Source of the DNA: Flavipsychrobacter sp.
Lineage (GTDB): Bacteria; Bacteroidota; Bacteroidia; Chitinophagales; Chitinophagaceae
DNA: 64,000 nt
NCBI GenBank assembly: GCA_031292525.1
Contig: JARLGY010000050.1
Coordinates: forward strand, 186,001-250,000
Direction: 5' to 3'
Below the pieces are notes generated by a model. The model was not told where the DNA came from, did not search any database, and saw only the letters and a list, made by a program, of their open reading frames with translations. The translations under genes were made by a program, and so were the position numbers. How positions within the stretch are numbered: the first letter of the stretch is position 1; each line of letters begins with the position of its first letter. Shown here piece by piece: positions 27,163 to 35,665 of the stretch.

Positions 27163-28077
27163 ATGAAAGCACAAACAATTTTAGAAACTATAGGTAATAC
27201 ACCTCATGTCCGTATCAATAATCTCTTTGGGAATGACCATGAGATCTGGATAAAATTAGAAAAGAATAATCCTGGTGCGAGTATTAAAGATCGTATAGCC
27301 TTGGAGATGATAGAGGATGCGGAACGCAAGAGGTTACTCAATAAAGATAGCGTTATCATAGAACCGACATCCGGGAATACAGGTATTGGGCTTGCGCTGG
27401 TAGCAGCTGTAAAAAAATACAAGATCATCCTGGTTATGCCTGAATCGATGAGTGTGGAACGGCGGAAGATCATGACTGCATACGGAGCAACATTTGAATT
27501 GACCCCAAGAGAAGGTGGAATGAAAGCTGCAATTGCAAAAGCATATGAACTGGCACAAAGCATTCCTAATTCCTGGATGCCACAACAATTTGACAATCCT
27601 GCCAATGTTGACGTACACCGTAAAACTACAGCACGGGAAATATTGAATGATTTTCCTGGTGGTATAGATTATCTGGTAACTGGTGTGGGGACAGGTGGTC
27701 ACATTACAGGAGTTGCAGAGATATTGAAAGAACAGTTCCCATCATTAAAAGTATTTGCTGTTGAGCCTACTTTGTCACCAGTGTTGAGTGGTGGTACAGC
27801 AGGGCCACATCCTTTACAAGGTATAGGTGCAGGGTTTGTCCCCAACATATTAAATGTGCACATTTTAGATGGCATCATACAGGTAGAGAAAGAAGAAGCT
27901 TTTAGATATACACAACAAATCGCACTTCAGGAAGGTATCATTGTAGGTATCTCCACCGGGGCTTCATTGGCTGCAATAGCTAAAAAGCTGGCAGACATAC
28001 CCAAAGGTGCAAAGATCCTCACCTTTAACTACGACACAGGTGAAAGATATCTTTCTGTTGAGGGGCTTTATAACTAA
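27163..28077 (+). CDS. cysK: Cysteine synthase A (O-acetylserine sulfhydrylase)
   Basis: A 304-residue PLP enzyme that joins sulfide to O-acetylserine. The PLP lysine lies in [16 protein letters not shown], the substrate loop is [15 protein letters not shown], and the phosphate-binding glycine loop is [36 protein letters not shown] is also characteristic. It follows cysE at 40 bases, so the two cysteine-forming steps are coupled in one operon. Confidence 0.95.
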   Translation: MKAQTILETIGNTPHVRINNLFGNDHEIWIKLEKNNPGASIKDRIALEMIEDAERKRLLNKDSVIIEPTSGNTGIGLALVAAVKKYKIILVMPESMSVERRKIMTAYGATFELTPREGGMKAAIAKAYELAQSIPNSWMPQQFDNPANVDVHRKTTAREILNDFPGGIDYLVTGVGTGGHITGVAEILKEQFPSLKVFAVEPTLSPVLSGGTAGPHPLQGIGAGFVPNILNVHILDGIIQVEKEEAFRYTQQIALQEGIIVGISTGASLAAIAKKLADIPKGAKILTFNYDTGERYLSVEGLYN

Positions 28078-28118
28078 CCAATCACAACTGGAATTGTTTC
28101 AGGTAAAAGAAAATAACA

Positions 28119-28928
28119 ATGTACACAGGCAAAGTAATTATAGTGGGTGCTGGTCCGGGTGACCCGGAACTGATAACGCATAAGGCAGTAAAATACCTGC
28201 AACAGGCAGATGTGGTACTGACAGACCGGCTGGTAAGCAGGGAACTGTTGGATGAATACGTGAATCTGGAGGCAGAAATAATATATGTAGGTAAGGAAGC
28301 TGGTTCTGCCCGTTCTACGCCGCAGAGAAAGATCAATGATCTTTTGGTAGAACATTACTACCAGGATAAATTGGTGGTGCGGTTAAAAGGGGGGGATGTT
28401 TCTATATTCTCCAATATTCTCGACGAGCTGGAAACATTGCAGGAGCACAAGATACCCTACGAAATTATTCCAGGTATAACTGCTGCTTCAGGCGCTGCTG
28501 CATATTCTGGTATCCCACTCACTGCAAGAGGTTATGCTGATTCGGCACGGTATTTAACCTGCTATAAATCAGAATACAAGCCGGAAAATTATTGGAGAGA
28601 ACTGGCAAAAACAGATGATACACTTGTCTTTTATATGTCGGGAGAAAACATTGACACACTTGTGTTCAATCTGATTCGCCACAATATTTCAGCCGATAAG
28701 GCGATCGCGGTAATTACTCAGGCTACTACGCCTTGTCAGCATGTATCCATCTACCAATTTGATGATATAAATACATTAACGAATACTGCTTTTGTTTCAC
28801 CTACTCTTATCATTATTGGTAAGGTTGTGAACCTATACCAGCGGTTTAGCTGGAAGGATAACAGCATAAATTCAGACAGCTATTTCAAATCAGTAGCCAA
28901 CATAAAAAATCGACTTAGTGTATTGTAA
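28119..28928 (+). CDS. cobA: Uroporphyrinogen-III C-methyltransferase
   Basis: It makes precorrin-2, the precursor of the siroheme needed by the sulfite reductase encoded just downstream. The 269-residue protein begins with the SAM-binding motif VGAGPGDPELITHKAVKYL, followed by VLTDRLVSRELLDEY, the loop VVRLKGGDVSIFS, and GITAASGAAAYSGIPLTARG. It supplies the cofactor pathway together with the siroheme synthase four genes later. The symbol sumT is also used. Confidence 0.93.
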   Translation: MYTGKVIIVGAGPGDPELITHKAVKYLQQADVVLTDRLVSRELLDEYVNLEAEIIYVGKEAGSARSTPQRKINDLLVEHYYQDKLVVRLKGGDVSIFSNILDELETLQEHKIPYEIIPGITAASGAAAYSGIPLTARGYADSARYLTCYKSEYKPENYWRELAKTDDTLVFYMSGENIDTLVFNLIRHNISADKAIAVITQATTPCQHVSIYQFDDINTLTNTAFVSPTLIIIGKVVNLYQRFSWKDNSINSDSYFKSVANIKNRLSVL

Positions 28929-28940
28929 TAAATTTTAAAA

Positions 28941-30632
28941 ATGATGTTAGTAAAATCTAAATTAAATGCGTTGACTGCACTGGTAAGTGACGCCACTTAC
29001 TATGAACTGATCTGGATGAATGGGTTCATATCTGGTGCGGTTTCTGTCAATGCATCCCGTCCGGCAGTTGCAGCAGCATCGGTAAAAATAGACAAGATCA
29101 CAATTGTTTATGGTACAGAATCGGGCAACTCAAAAAAGTTAGCCACAGGTTTCGCGACTAAAGTAAAACAGAATGGTATCGCAGTAAATGTTGCATCACT
29201 GGATCAGTACAGGTTAAATGATCTGTCTAATGAAGAGTACTTTCTTGTTGTGATCAGCACACAGGGTGATGGGGAACCACCGGCGACAGCAAAGAAATTC
29301 TACGACCATTTATTTACAAACAAAGTAACACTATCCAATTTAAAATACGGAGTAATTGCTCTGGGAGATAGTGCTTACCCGCTATTTTGCAAAACAGGAG
29401 CAGACATAGATGCCCAGCTACAACAACTTGGGGGCACCCGGATCACTACCTTGCAAAAATGCGATACTAACTATGAACCTATTGCCAATGAATGGTTTGA
29501 ACAAGTATTGTCTGTTTTGAAAAATGGAACTGACGCAGGTTCACGTCCGCAGACGCATGCAGTAAAAAAGGTGGGTAAGGAGACCTATACCGGTACAGTA
29601 GTAACCAATATTAACCTGAATGATAAAGGATCTGAAAAGAAGACCCACCATTTAGAAATTACTGCTGAAGGATTGGTTTACGAGCCAGGAGATTCTATTG
29701 GAATTATTCCTGAAAATCAGCATGAGACTGTAAATGCCATTTTTGAAACAGTTGGTATAAATGCAGATAAACTAATGCAGTACCGTGGTGAGGAAAAATC
29801 TCTATTTGGCCTATTTAAAAACGAGCTAAATATAGTTTACTTGCCTGAACGGATCACAAAGCAATATGGAACTATCATAAATCAGGAAATACCGGAAACT
29901 AACATTGGTCTGTTAGACCTACTGAAAATATATCCTGTTAAAGATGCACAGCAATTTGAGCAGCTAGTTAATGTGTTGACGCCTATAACCCCGAGGTTGT
30001 ACTCTGTTTCATCGTCTTTAAATGCGCATGCTGATGAGGTGCATATAACTGTGTGCCAGGACAAGTTCTATATCAACAGTGAAGAACGATATGGCTTATG
30101 CTCCGGCTACCTGGGTCAGTTATCAGAAAACACACAGTTGAACTTTTATGTGCATAAAAACAATCAGTTCCGCCTGCCCGACTCCGATAAAAATATTATT
30201 ATGATCGGGCCTGGTACTGGCATTGCGCCATTCAGAGCATTTCTCGAGGAGCGTGATGCTACAGGCGCTACAGGTAAAAACTGGCTGTTCTTTGGTAACC
30301 AGCATTTTACTACAGATTTTCTTTACCAGACAGAAATACAAAACTGGTTTTCTACAGGTTTGCTCACAAAAGTGAATACCGCATTTTCAAGAGATTTGCC
30401 TGAAAAAGTGTATGTGCAGCATAAGATGCTTGCAAATGCCGCAGAACTGTACGACTGGATTCATTCCGGGGCATACATCTACATATGTGGCACTAAAGAC
30501 TCCATGAGCATGGATGTTCTGGAAACACTACAACAGATAATAGCACAACAAGGTGGCTACACAGCTGAACAGGCAAAAGCTTACCTGGAGCAATTAGAGG
30601 AAGATGGTAGGTTATTAAAAGATGTGTACTGA
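28941..30632 (+). CDS. cysJ: Sulfite reductase flavoprotein subunit
   Basis: The 563-residue electron-transfer partner of CysI passes electrons from NADPH to the hemoprotein. After a leader of about 50 residues unlike CysJ, the flavodoxin domain starts with TIVYGTESGNSKKLA and includes STQGDGEPPATAKKF. The FAD domain has RLYSVSSSL and the NADP domain has GPGTGIAPFRAFLEER, with TKDSMSMDVLETLQQII and a terminal Tyr-containing KDVY. It lies 12 bases after the methyltransferase stop. Confidence 0.93.
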   Translation: MMLVKSKLNALTALVSDATYYELIWMNGFISGAVSVNASRPAVAAASVKIDKITIVYGTESGNSKKLATGFATKVKQNGIAVNVASLDQYRLNDLSNEEYFLVVISTQGDGEPPATAKKFYDHLFTNKVTLSNLKYGVIALGDSAYPLFCKTGADIDAQLQQLGGTRITTLQKCDTNYEPIANEWFEQVLSVLKNGTDAGSRPQTHAVKKVGKETYTGTVVTNINLNDKGSEKKTHHLEITAEGLVYEPGDSIGIIPENQHETVNAIFETVGINADKLMQYRGEEKSLFGLFKNELNIVYLPERITKQYGTIINQEIPETNIGLLDLLKIYPVKDAQQFEQLVNVLTPITPRLYSVSSSLNAHADEVHITVCQDKFYINSEERYGLCSGYLGQLSENTQLNFYVHKNNQFRLPDSDKNIIMIGPGTGIAPFRAFLEERDATGATGKNWLFFGNQHFTTDFLYQTEIQNWFSTGLLTKVNTAFSRDLPEKVYVQHKMLANAAELYDWIHSGAYIYICGTKDSMSMDVLETLQQIIAQQGGYTAEQAKAYLEQLEEDGRLLKDVY

Positions 30633-30665
30633 TAAAAATTACTTCATAAAAAATTATACAGATCA

Positions 30666-32333
30666 ATGAGCAACAATAAAAACCTTTCAGAAGTAGAGGC
30701 AATTAAACAAAATAGTGATGGCTTAAGGGGCACCATACATGAAAGCTTACAAAATGAAATAACGGGTAGTATAAGCGAAGATGATCAGACACTCATAAAA
30801 TTTCATGGCATGTACCAGCAGGACGACCGTGATGTGAGAACAGAACGTGCTGAAAAAAAACTAGAAAGGCTATATACTTTTATGATACGGCTACGCTTAC
30901 CAGGTGGTTTTTTAAAACCGGAACAATGGGAAGCTGCACATAACATTGCAGGTGAACATTCAACCGGTGTAATTAAGATCACTACGCGACAAACCATACA
31001 ATTGCATGGGTTGGTAAAATCTAAGATCAAACCTGCCATCTATCAATTTGATAAGGCACAACTAGATTCTATTGCTACCTGCGGCGATATCAACCGTAAT
31101 GTATTGTGCAGTGCCCATCCGGGGCAGTCGGCTATTCATGCACAGATATTTACTTATGCAGACAAATTAAGCACACTCCTATTGCCCAAAACAAATGCAT
31201 ACTACGAGATATGGCTGGATAAAGAAAAGATAGCAGATAAGAAAGATGAAGAAGATCCGCTATACCAGGACCGTTACCTGCCCCGAAAATTTAAAATTGC
31301 AATTGCCATACCGCCGAATAACGATATAGATGTATTCACAAATGACATAGGTCTTATTGCCATTATTGAAAATGACCAGCTAAAGGGATTTAATATAGCG
31401 GTAGGTGGCGGATTGGGTACTACTCATGGTAATACAGCTACTTATCCGCGCTTAGGGACTGTTATTGGTTTTATAGACAGTGAAGAAAAGACATTTAAAA
31501 CAGTGTATGAAATACTGACCATACAACGCGACTATGGCAACCGTAGCGATAGGAAAAATGCACGACTGAAATATACCCTTGATAAATATGGTATAGAATG
31601 GTTTAAAGAGGAACTGGAAAAACGCATCGGGTTTTCATTGGATACTGCACGACCCTATGTGCTTAATAAACGGAAAGACTACTACGGTTGGCAGAAAAAC
31701 CATGAAGGGCTTTGGTACTATACCGTATTTGTAGAAAATGGTCGCGTATTGGACAATGAGGCCGTAGCCATGAAAACTGCATTCCTCGAGATTGCCAGAA
31801 GAAGAAAAGCAAACTTTCGTTTTACAGGCAATCAAAATGTAATCATCAGCGATATTAAGGAGGCGGATAAAATAGTAATACAAAATCTGCTTGATAAATA
31901 TCATGTTATTGCTCACACGGAAAACACATCCGCTATCCGCAGAAATGCAATGGCGTGCGTTGCATTTAATACCTGTCCCCTTGCCTTGGCAGAAGGCCAA
32001 CGCTACCTGCCCCAACTTATCTCTAAGATTGAAATATTGCTAAATAAGCACGCCCTTGGACAGGAAGAGATCATTATCAGAATGACGGGCTGCCCTAATG
32101 GATGCGCTCGTCCTTTTGCTGCCGAGATAGGTTTTGTAGGAACTGCATATGGCCGTTATAACATGTACTTGGGTGGTGATAACCATGGGCTGAGGTTAAA
32201 CAGTATCTATAAAGAAAGCCTTGATGAAGCAACGATCCTAGACGAATTAGATGCGCTGTTTAATATATATCGTCAACAAAAAAGTGATGGTGAAAGTTTT
32301 GGCGATTTCACTCATAAATACCTAACCATTTAA
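30666..32333 (+). CDS. cysI: Sulfite reductase hemoprotein subunit
   Basis: It reduces sulfite to sulfide at a siroheme-4Fe4S centre. The 555-residue protein shows the two cluster motifs C-x5-C (CVAFNTC, near residue 430) and C-x3-C (CPNGC, near residue 475). It also has the N-terminal HGMYQQDDRDVR and the siroheme-binding region VIKITTRQTIQLHG. NADPH-type sulfite reductase rather than nitrite reductase is supported by the adjacent CysJ. The next gene supplies siroheme. Confidence 0.93.
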   Translation: MSNNKNLSEVEAIKQNSDGLRGTIHESLQNEITGSISEDDQTLIKFHGMYQQDDRDVRTERAEKKLERLYTFMIRLRLPGGFLKPEQWEAAHNIAGEHSTGVIKITTRQTIQLHGLVKSKIKPAIYQFDKAQLDSIATCGDINRNVLCSAHPGQSAIHAQIFTYADKLSTLLLPKTNAYYEIWLDKEKIADKKDEEDPLYQDRYLPRKFKIAIAIPPNNDIDVFTNDIGLIAIIENDQLKGFNIAVGGGLGTTHGNTATYPRLGTVIGFIDSEEKTFKTVYEILTIQRDYGNRSDRKNARLKYTLDKYGIEWFKEELEKRIGFSLDTARPYVLNKRKDYYGWQKNHEGLWYYTVFVENGRVLDNEAVAMKTAFLEIARRRKANFRFTGNQNVIISDIKEADKIVIQNLLDKYHVIAHTENTSAIRRNAMACVAFNTCPLALAEGQRYLPQLISKIEILLNKHALGQEEIIIRMTGCPNGCARPFAAEIGFVGTAYGRYNMYLGGDNHGLRLNSIYKESLDEATILDELDALFNIYRQQKSDGESFGDFTHKYLTI

Positions 32334-32356
32334 TAAAATAATAATGTCGGATAAAT

Positions 32357-33118
32357 ATGATAACACAAAATTCAGATAGCTTAAGCGCCCCCCTATCTCT
32401 ACCCACCGCAGTTAATGATCTAAACGGAGGCAACAAGCTATTTCCTGTATTTTTAAAGCTTGAAAGTTTAAGGTTGGTTATTATTGGTGGTGGAAATGTC
32501 GGCCTTGAGAAAACGCGTACCATTTTGCAAAACTCGCCTGGTACAACTATAAAAGTTGTGGGCAGGGAAATATGTAGTGAGCTTATTCGTTTGCGCAATC
32601 AACACCATTTTGAGATTATAACTGCACCATATGAGACTTGGCACTTAGATGCTGCAGATATAGTAATAGTAGCAGTAAATAATAAACAACTAAGTGCTGC
32701 TATCAGGGCTGATGCTAAGGCTTTTGGATTGCTCGTAAATATAGCGGACACACCCAGTCTCTGCGATTTTTATTTAGGATCTATCGTGCAAAAAGGAAAT
32801 GTGAAAATTGCTGTGTCTACTAATGGAAAATCCCCCACTATCGCCAAGCGGATCAAAGAAAATCTGCAGGTATGGTTGCCAGATGATATTGATACTTTGT
32901 TAGAGAATATGAATGTTATACGGGGTAACCTGGATGGGGATTTTAGCGCGAAAGTTAAAGCATTAAATAGGATCACAAATGACATGATCGTTGCCGGAAA
33001 TTATAAAACAAGTAGCAGGAGGAGACTGCTTACTATTGCAGCTTGCATGCTCTTTGGCTTTGTCGGGGTATTGTTGGTTTGGAATATAATATTGTTTTAT
33101 TCCCAAGCCCCATTTTAA
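32357..33118 (+). CDS. Siroheme synthase (precorrin-2 dehydrogenase/ferrochelatase) with C-terminal membrane helix
   Basis: Residues about 30-190 match the CysG N-terminal/Met8p type that oxidises precorrin-2 and inserts iron: LVIIGGGNVGLEKTRTIL (NAD-binding), VVAVNNKQLSAAIRADAKA, and DFYLGSIVQKGNVKIAVSTNGKSP (written here in two parts: DFYLGSIVQKGN, IAVSTNGKSP). The length (253) exceeds the usual about 200. The extra tail has a basic patch (SSRRRLL) and one hydrophobic helix (TIAACMLFGFVGVLLVWNII). Such a membrane anchor is unusual. It completes the siroheme pathway beside cobA. Confidence 0.9.
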   Translation: MITQNSDSLSAPLSLPTAVNDLNGGNKLFPVFLKLESLRLVIIGGGNVGLEKTRTILQNSPGTTIKVVGREICSELIRLRNQHHFEIITAPYETWHLDAADIVIVAVNNKQLSAAIRADAKAFGLLVNIADTPSLCDFYLGSIVQKGNVKIAVSTNGKSPTIAKRIKENLQVWLPDDIDTLLENMNVIRGNLDGDFSAKVKALNRITNDMIVAGNYKTSSRRRLLTIAACMLFGFVGVLLVWNIILFYSQAPF

Positions 33119-33124
33119 TATAAA

Positions 33125-33195
33125 ATACCCATGGCCGAGTGGTTAGGTGCCAGACTGCAAATCTGGTTACAACAGTTCGAATCTGTTTGGGTATT
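33125..33195 (+). tRNA. tRNA-Cys(GCA) directly after the cysteine operon
   Basis: Acceptor ATACCCA (33125-33131) pairs with TGGGTAT (33188-33194) and the discriminator is T, as expected for tRNA-Cys. The anticodon stem CCAGA/TCTGG encloses the loop CTGCAAA with GCA at 33157-33159. The T arm is AACAG TTCGAAT CTGTT. CCA is not encoded. The gene begins 7 bases after the siroheme synthase stop, so it is very likely cotranscribed with the cys operon. Confidence 0.95.
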
Positions 33196-33493
33196 CAATG
33201 CACTATAGAAATATAATGCGCATATATATAGATAGGTCTGCCCAAACAGGACTTTCGATATAAAAGTAAAGGATAACAGTATATACAATTTGACAGTATA
33301 TAAATGTATACAAGTAGTCGGTCAGTCAAGGAGAGATGAGGAAGCAATGCTGTCACATAGCATAATCTCAAACCACTCACTGAGAACAAATTCTAAGAAA
33401 TTCCGGAGTCATATTAACATACAAATAAACTTTATTTTCACTTTACTCAACACGGAATTTTGATAGTAAAATTCCGGAACGAAAAAATAATTT
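33196..33493 (+). other. Gap between tRNA-Cys and the trp operon
   Basis: No gene is seen in about 300 bases. A stem CGGAATTTT with AAAATTCCG (33453-33476, 6-base loop) near its end lacks a T run. The block ATTCCGGA also occurs at 33399. It could end the tRNA transcript or be a regulator site; I cannot decide. Confidence 0.45.
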
Positions 33494-33524
33494 TTGGAAA
33501 ATTGTTTTTTTTGTTTCAGCTTTG
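33494..33524 (+). promoter_or_regulatory. Probable trp operon promoter
   Basis: TTG (33494-33496), a 20-base spacer and CAGCTTTG (33517-33524) match the TTG/TAnnTTTG consensus except for the first base of the -7 box. The predicted start is about 33529, placing a short leader before the trpL peptide. Confidence 0.45.
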
Positions 33525-33555
33525 GAGAGTCGGATAAGGACGACATTTTTCTTAA

Positions 33556-33618
33556 ATGAACAACTTTTTTTCAAATAAATATTGGTGGCTTTCACGTTGG
33601 CAACTCGTGAACAGCTAA
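33556..33618 (+). CDS. trpL: trp operon leader peptide
   Basis: A 20-residue frame with core NKYWWLSRWQL carries three Trp codons (TGG TGG and TGG). It lies 137 bases before trpE and 25 bases before a strong attenuator. Slow translation at these codons when charged tRNA-Trp is scarce would favour antitermination. The same logic is proposed for the poly-Cys peptides at 17797 and 23137. Confidence 0.9.
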   Translation: MNNFFSNKYWWLSRWQLVNS

Positions 33619-33642
33619 TATTATTTGTATAATATTCCCCTC

Positions 33643-33673
33643 AAGGGCTTGCTGTTTCAGCAAGCCCTTTTTT
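33643..33673 (+). terminator. trp attenuator terminator
   Basis: Stem AAGGGCTTGCTG with CAGCAAGCCCTT (3-base loop) plus a T run. AACAGC (33610-33615, the end of the leader frame) can pair with GCTGTT (33651-33656) in the terminator's 5' arm and loop. This gives the expected antiterminator. Confidence 0.92.
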
Positions 33674-33700
33674 CATGTCCGATCCTTAAAATTTACACAA

Positions 33701-35098
33701 ATGACCATTGCATTTACGGCTAATTACGCCAATTATTTATTCGATACTGAGACACCGATAAGTATCTATTTGAAGATCCGGGAACATTTTAACCAATGTG
33801 TCTTATTGGAAAATGCACAAGGCGGTTTGACCTCAAGCCAGCATTCTTACATCTGTTTTGACCCAATTGCGGGTATATCGGTAAAGGGTATTGATATGAC
33901 TTTATCTTATCCAGGCGGCAAGAAAACCATCAAAAAAATAACGGACAACAGGACTGTATTGTCAGATATCATTGATCATCTGCAGGGGTATATTATTGAT
34001 GGTTTACAGAGTGGCTTTCCAGGTTTAGTTGGCTATATGACTTATGATGCTGTCAGGTATTTTGAAGATATCGAGCTTCCTTCAAATAAAGATTTATCAA
34101 TACCAGATCTGCAATACGATCTGTATCGTTATATGATAGTTATCAACCACACTAACAACGAACTGAAGCTAATAACGATAAGTGGGGTTGATGAAATACC
34201 TGTAACTACCATAGATATAATGTCTATTATCAGCAATAAGCATATTCCTGCTTATCCATTTAAAGCTACCTCTGATGAAAGATCTGATACGAGCAATGAT
34301 ATATACCTTGACAATGTAATAAAAGGGAAGACTTTTTGCCATAAGGGTGACGTTTTCCAGGTTGTTCTATCAAGGTCCTTTGAAATGGATTTCCTTGGTG
34401 ATGACCTGAATGTATACCGTGCGTTAAGATCGGTCAATCCTTCTCCCTACATGTTTTACTGCGATTATAACAGCTTCCACTTGTTTGGTTCATCTCCCGA
34501 AGCTCAATTTAAGATCACTAATGGCACAGCAAGTATACATCCTATTGCAGGTACCTATAAACGAACGAACGATCCTTTAACTGACGAAAGGCTTGCGTTG
34601 CAATTACAAGAGGATACAAAAGAAAATTCCGAACACATCATGCTGGTAGACTTGGCAAGAAACGACCTGAGCAAACACTACCTGCAGGTAAACCTGGCAG
34701 AATACAGAAAAATAGAACAGTATTCTCATGTAATGCACATGGTCTCAAGGGTAGAAGGTCAGCATTTGTTAGGAGATGTGCATCCTTTGCAAATACTTGC
34801 TGACACATTTCCTGCCGGCACGCTATCCGGCGCACCTAAGTATAGAGCTATGAATATCATAAAAGCAACTGAGTCTACACCAAGAGGATATTACGGAGGA
34901 TGTGTAGGCTTTATTGGTCTCGATGGCTCGATCAATAAAGCAATAATGATACGCTCATTTTTGAGTATGAACAACACACTTCATTACCGCGCAGGTGCTG
35001 GCATCACTGCTGCTTCCGTGCCTGAAAATGAGTTACAGGAGATCAACAATAAAATCAATGCTTTAAGGAAAGCTTTAAACCTTGCAAATACATTGTAA
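33701..35098 (+). CDS. trpE: Anthranilate synthase component I
   Basis: It converts chorismate to anthranilate with ammonia from TrpG. The 465-residue protein has the chorismate-binding C-terminal half with FQVVLSRSFEMDF, HPIAGTYKRT, HIMLVDLARNDLSKHYL, SRVEGQHLLG and FPAGTLSGAPKYRAM. The N-terminal tryptophan-binding motif reads LLEN where the usual form is LLES; that serine is the one tied to feedback inhibition in enterobacterial TrpE. The stop is immediately followed by trpG (junction TAATG). Confidence 0.95.
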   Translation: MTIAFTANYANYLFDTETPISIYLKIREHFNQCVLLENAQGGLTSSQHSYICFDPIAGISVKGIDMTLSYPGGKKTIKKITDNRTVLSDIIDHLQGYIIDGLQSGFPGLVGYMTYDAVRYFEDIELPSNKDLSIPDLQYDLYRYMIVINHTNNELKLITISGVDEIPVTTIDIMSIISNKHIPAYPFKATSDERSDTSNDIYLDNVIKGKTFCHKGDVFQVVLSRSFEMDFLGDDLNVYRALRSVNPSPYMFYCDYNSFHLFGSSPEAQFKITNGTASIHPIAGTYKRTNDPLTDERLALQLQEDTKENSEHIMLVDLARNDLSKHYLQVNLAEYRKIEQYSHVMHMVSRVEGQHLLGDVHPLQILADTFPAGTLSGAPKYRAMNIIKATESTPRGYYGGCVGFIGLDGSINKAIMIRSFLSMNNTLHYRAGAGITAASVPENELQEINNKINALRKALNLANTL

Positions 35099-35664
35099 TG
35101 GAACTACTTATTATAGATAATTACGACAGCTTTACTTACAATCTTGTTTACCTGGTAAGAGCGATCACCGGCGAAGAACCACATGTGAAAAGAAATGACC
35201 GTTTTTTATTGGAAGAGGTTGCTAGGTATGATAAGGTTATTCTTTCTCCAGGTCCTGGAGTGCCGGGAGATGCAGGCTTATTAATGGAACTGCTTGAACA
35301 TTATGCAACAAGTAAATGTATTTTAGGTGTATGCCTTGGACACCAGGCTATCGCTTGCCACTATGGTGCCGAACTTATAAATATGTCGGATGTTGTTCAT
35401 GGAAAAGAGACACTCGTTAAGCAGGTAATAGGAGATACCCTCTTTTCGGGGTTGCCGCAACATTTTAATGTAGGACGTTACCACTCATGGGTTGTAGATA
35501 AACAGCGATTACCTGATAGCTTAGAAGTGACCGTTGAAGATAAATACGGTTCTGTCATGGCGCTACGGCATAGAACAGATGATGTAAAAGGTGTCCAGTT
35601 CCATCCTGAAAGCATTATGACAAAATATGGTCAACAAATCATTACTAACTGGATAAATAGCTGA
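35098..35664 (+). CDS. trpG: Anthranilate synthase component II (glutamine amidotransferase)
   Basis: The 188-residue class I amidotransferase supplies ammonia to TrpE. The start IIDNYDSFTYNLVYL is typical, the active-site cysteine is in LGVCLGHQAIA, and the His-Glu pair is in GVQFHPESIMT. It is a stand-alone TrpG, not fused to TrpD. The ATG overlaps the trpE stop. Confidence 0.95.
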   Translation: MELLIIDNYDSFTYNLVYLVRAITGEEPHVKRNDRFLLEEVARYDKVILSPGPGVPGDAGLLMELLEHYATSKCILGVCLGHQAIACHYGAELINMSDVVHGKETLVKQVIGDTLFSGLPQHFNVGRYHSWVVDKQRLPDSLEVTVEDKYGSVMALRHRTDDVKGVQFHPESIMTKYGQQIITNWINS

Positions 35665-35665
35665 C

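Noticed and set aside
33453-33476. Terminator of the tRNA-Cys transcript
   Set aside because: The stem is AT-rich and no T run follows, and it lies 260 bases beyond the tRNA.
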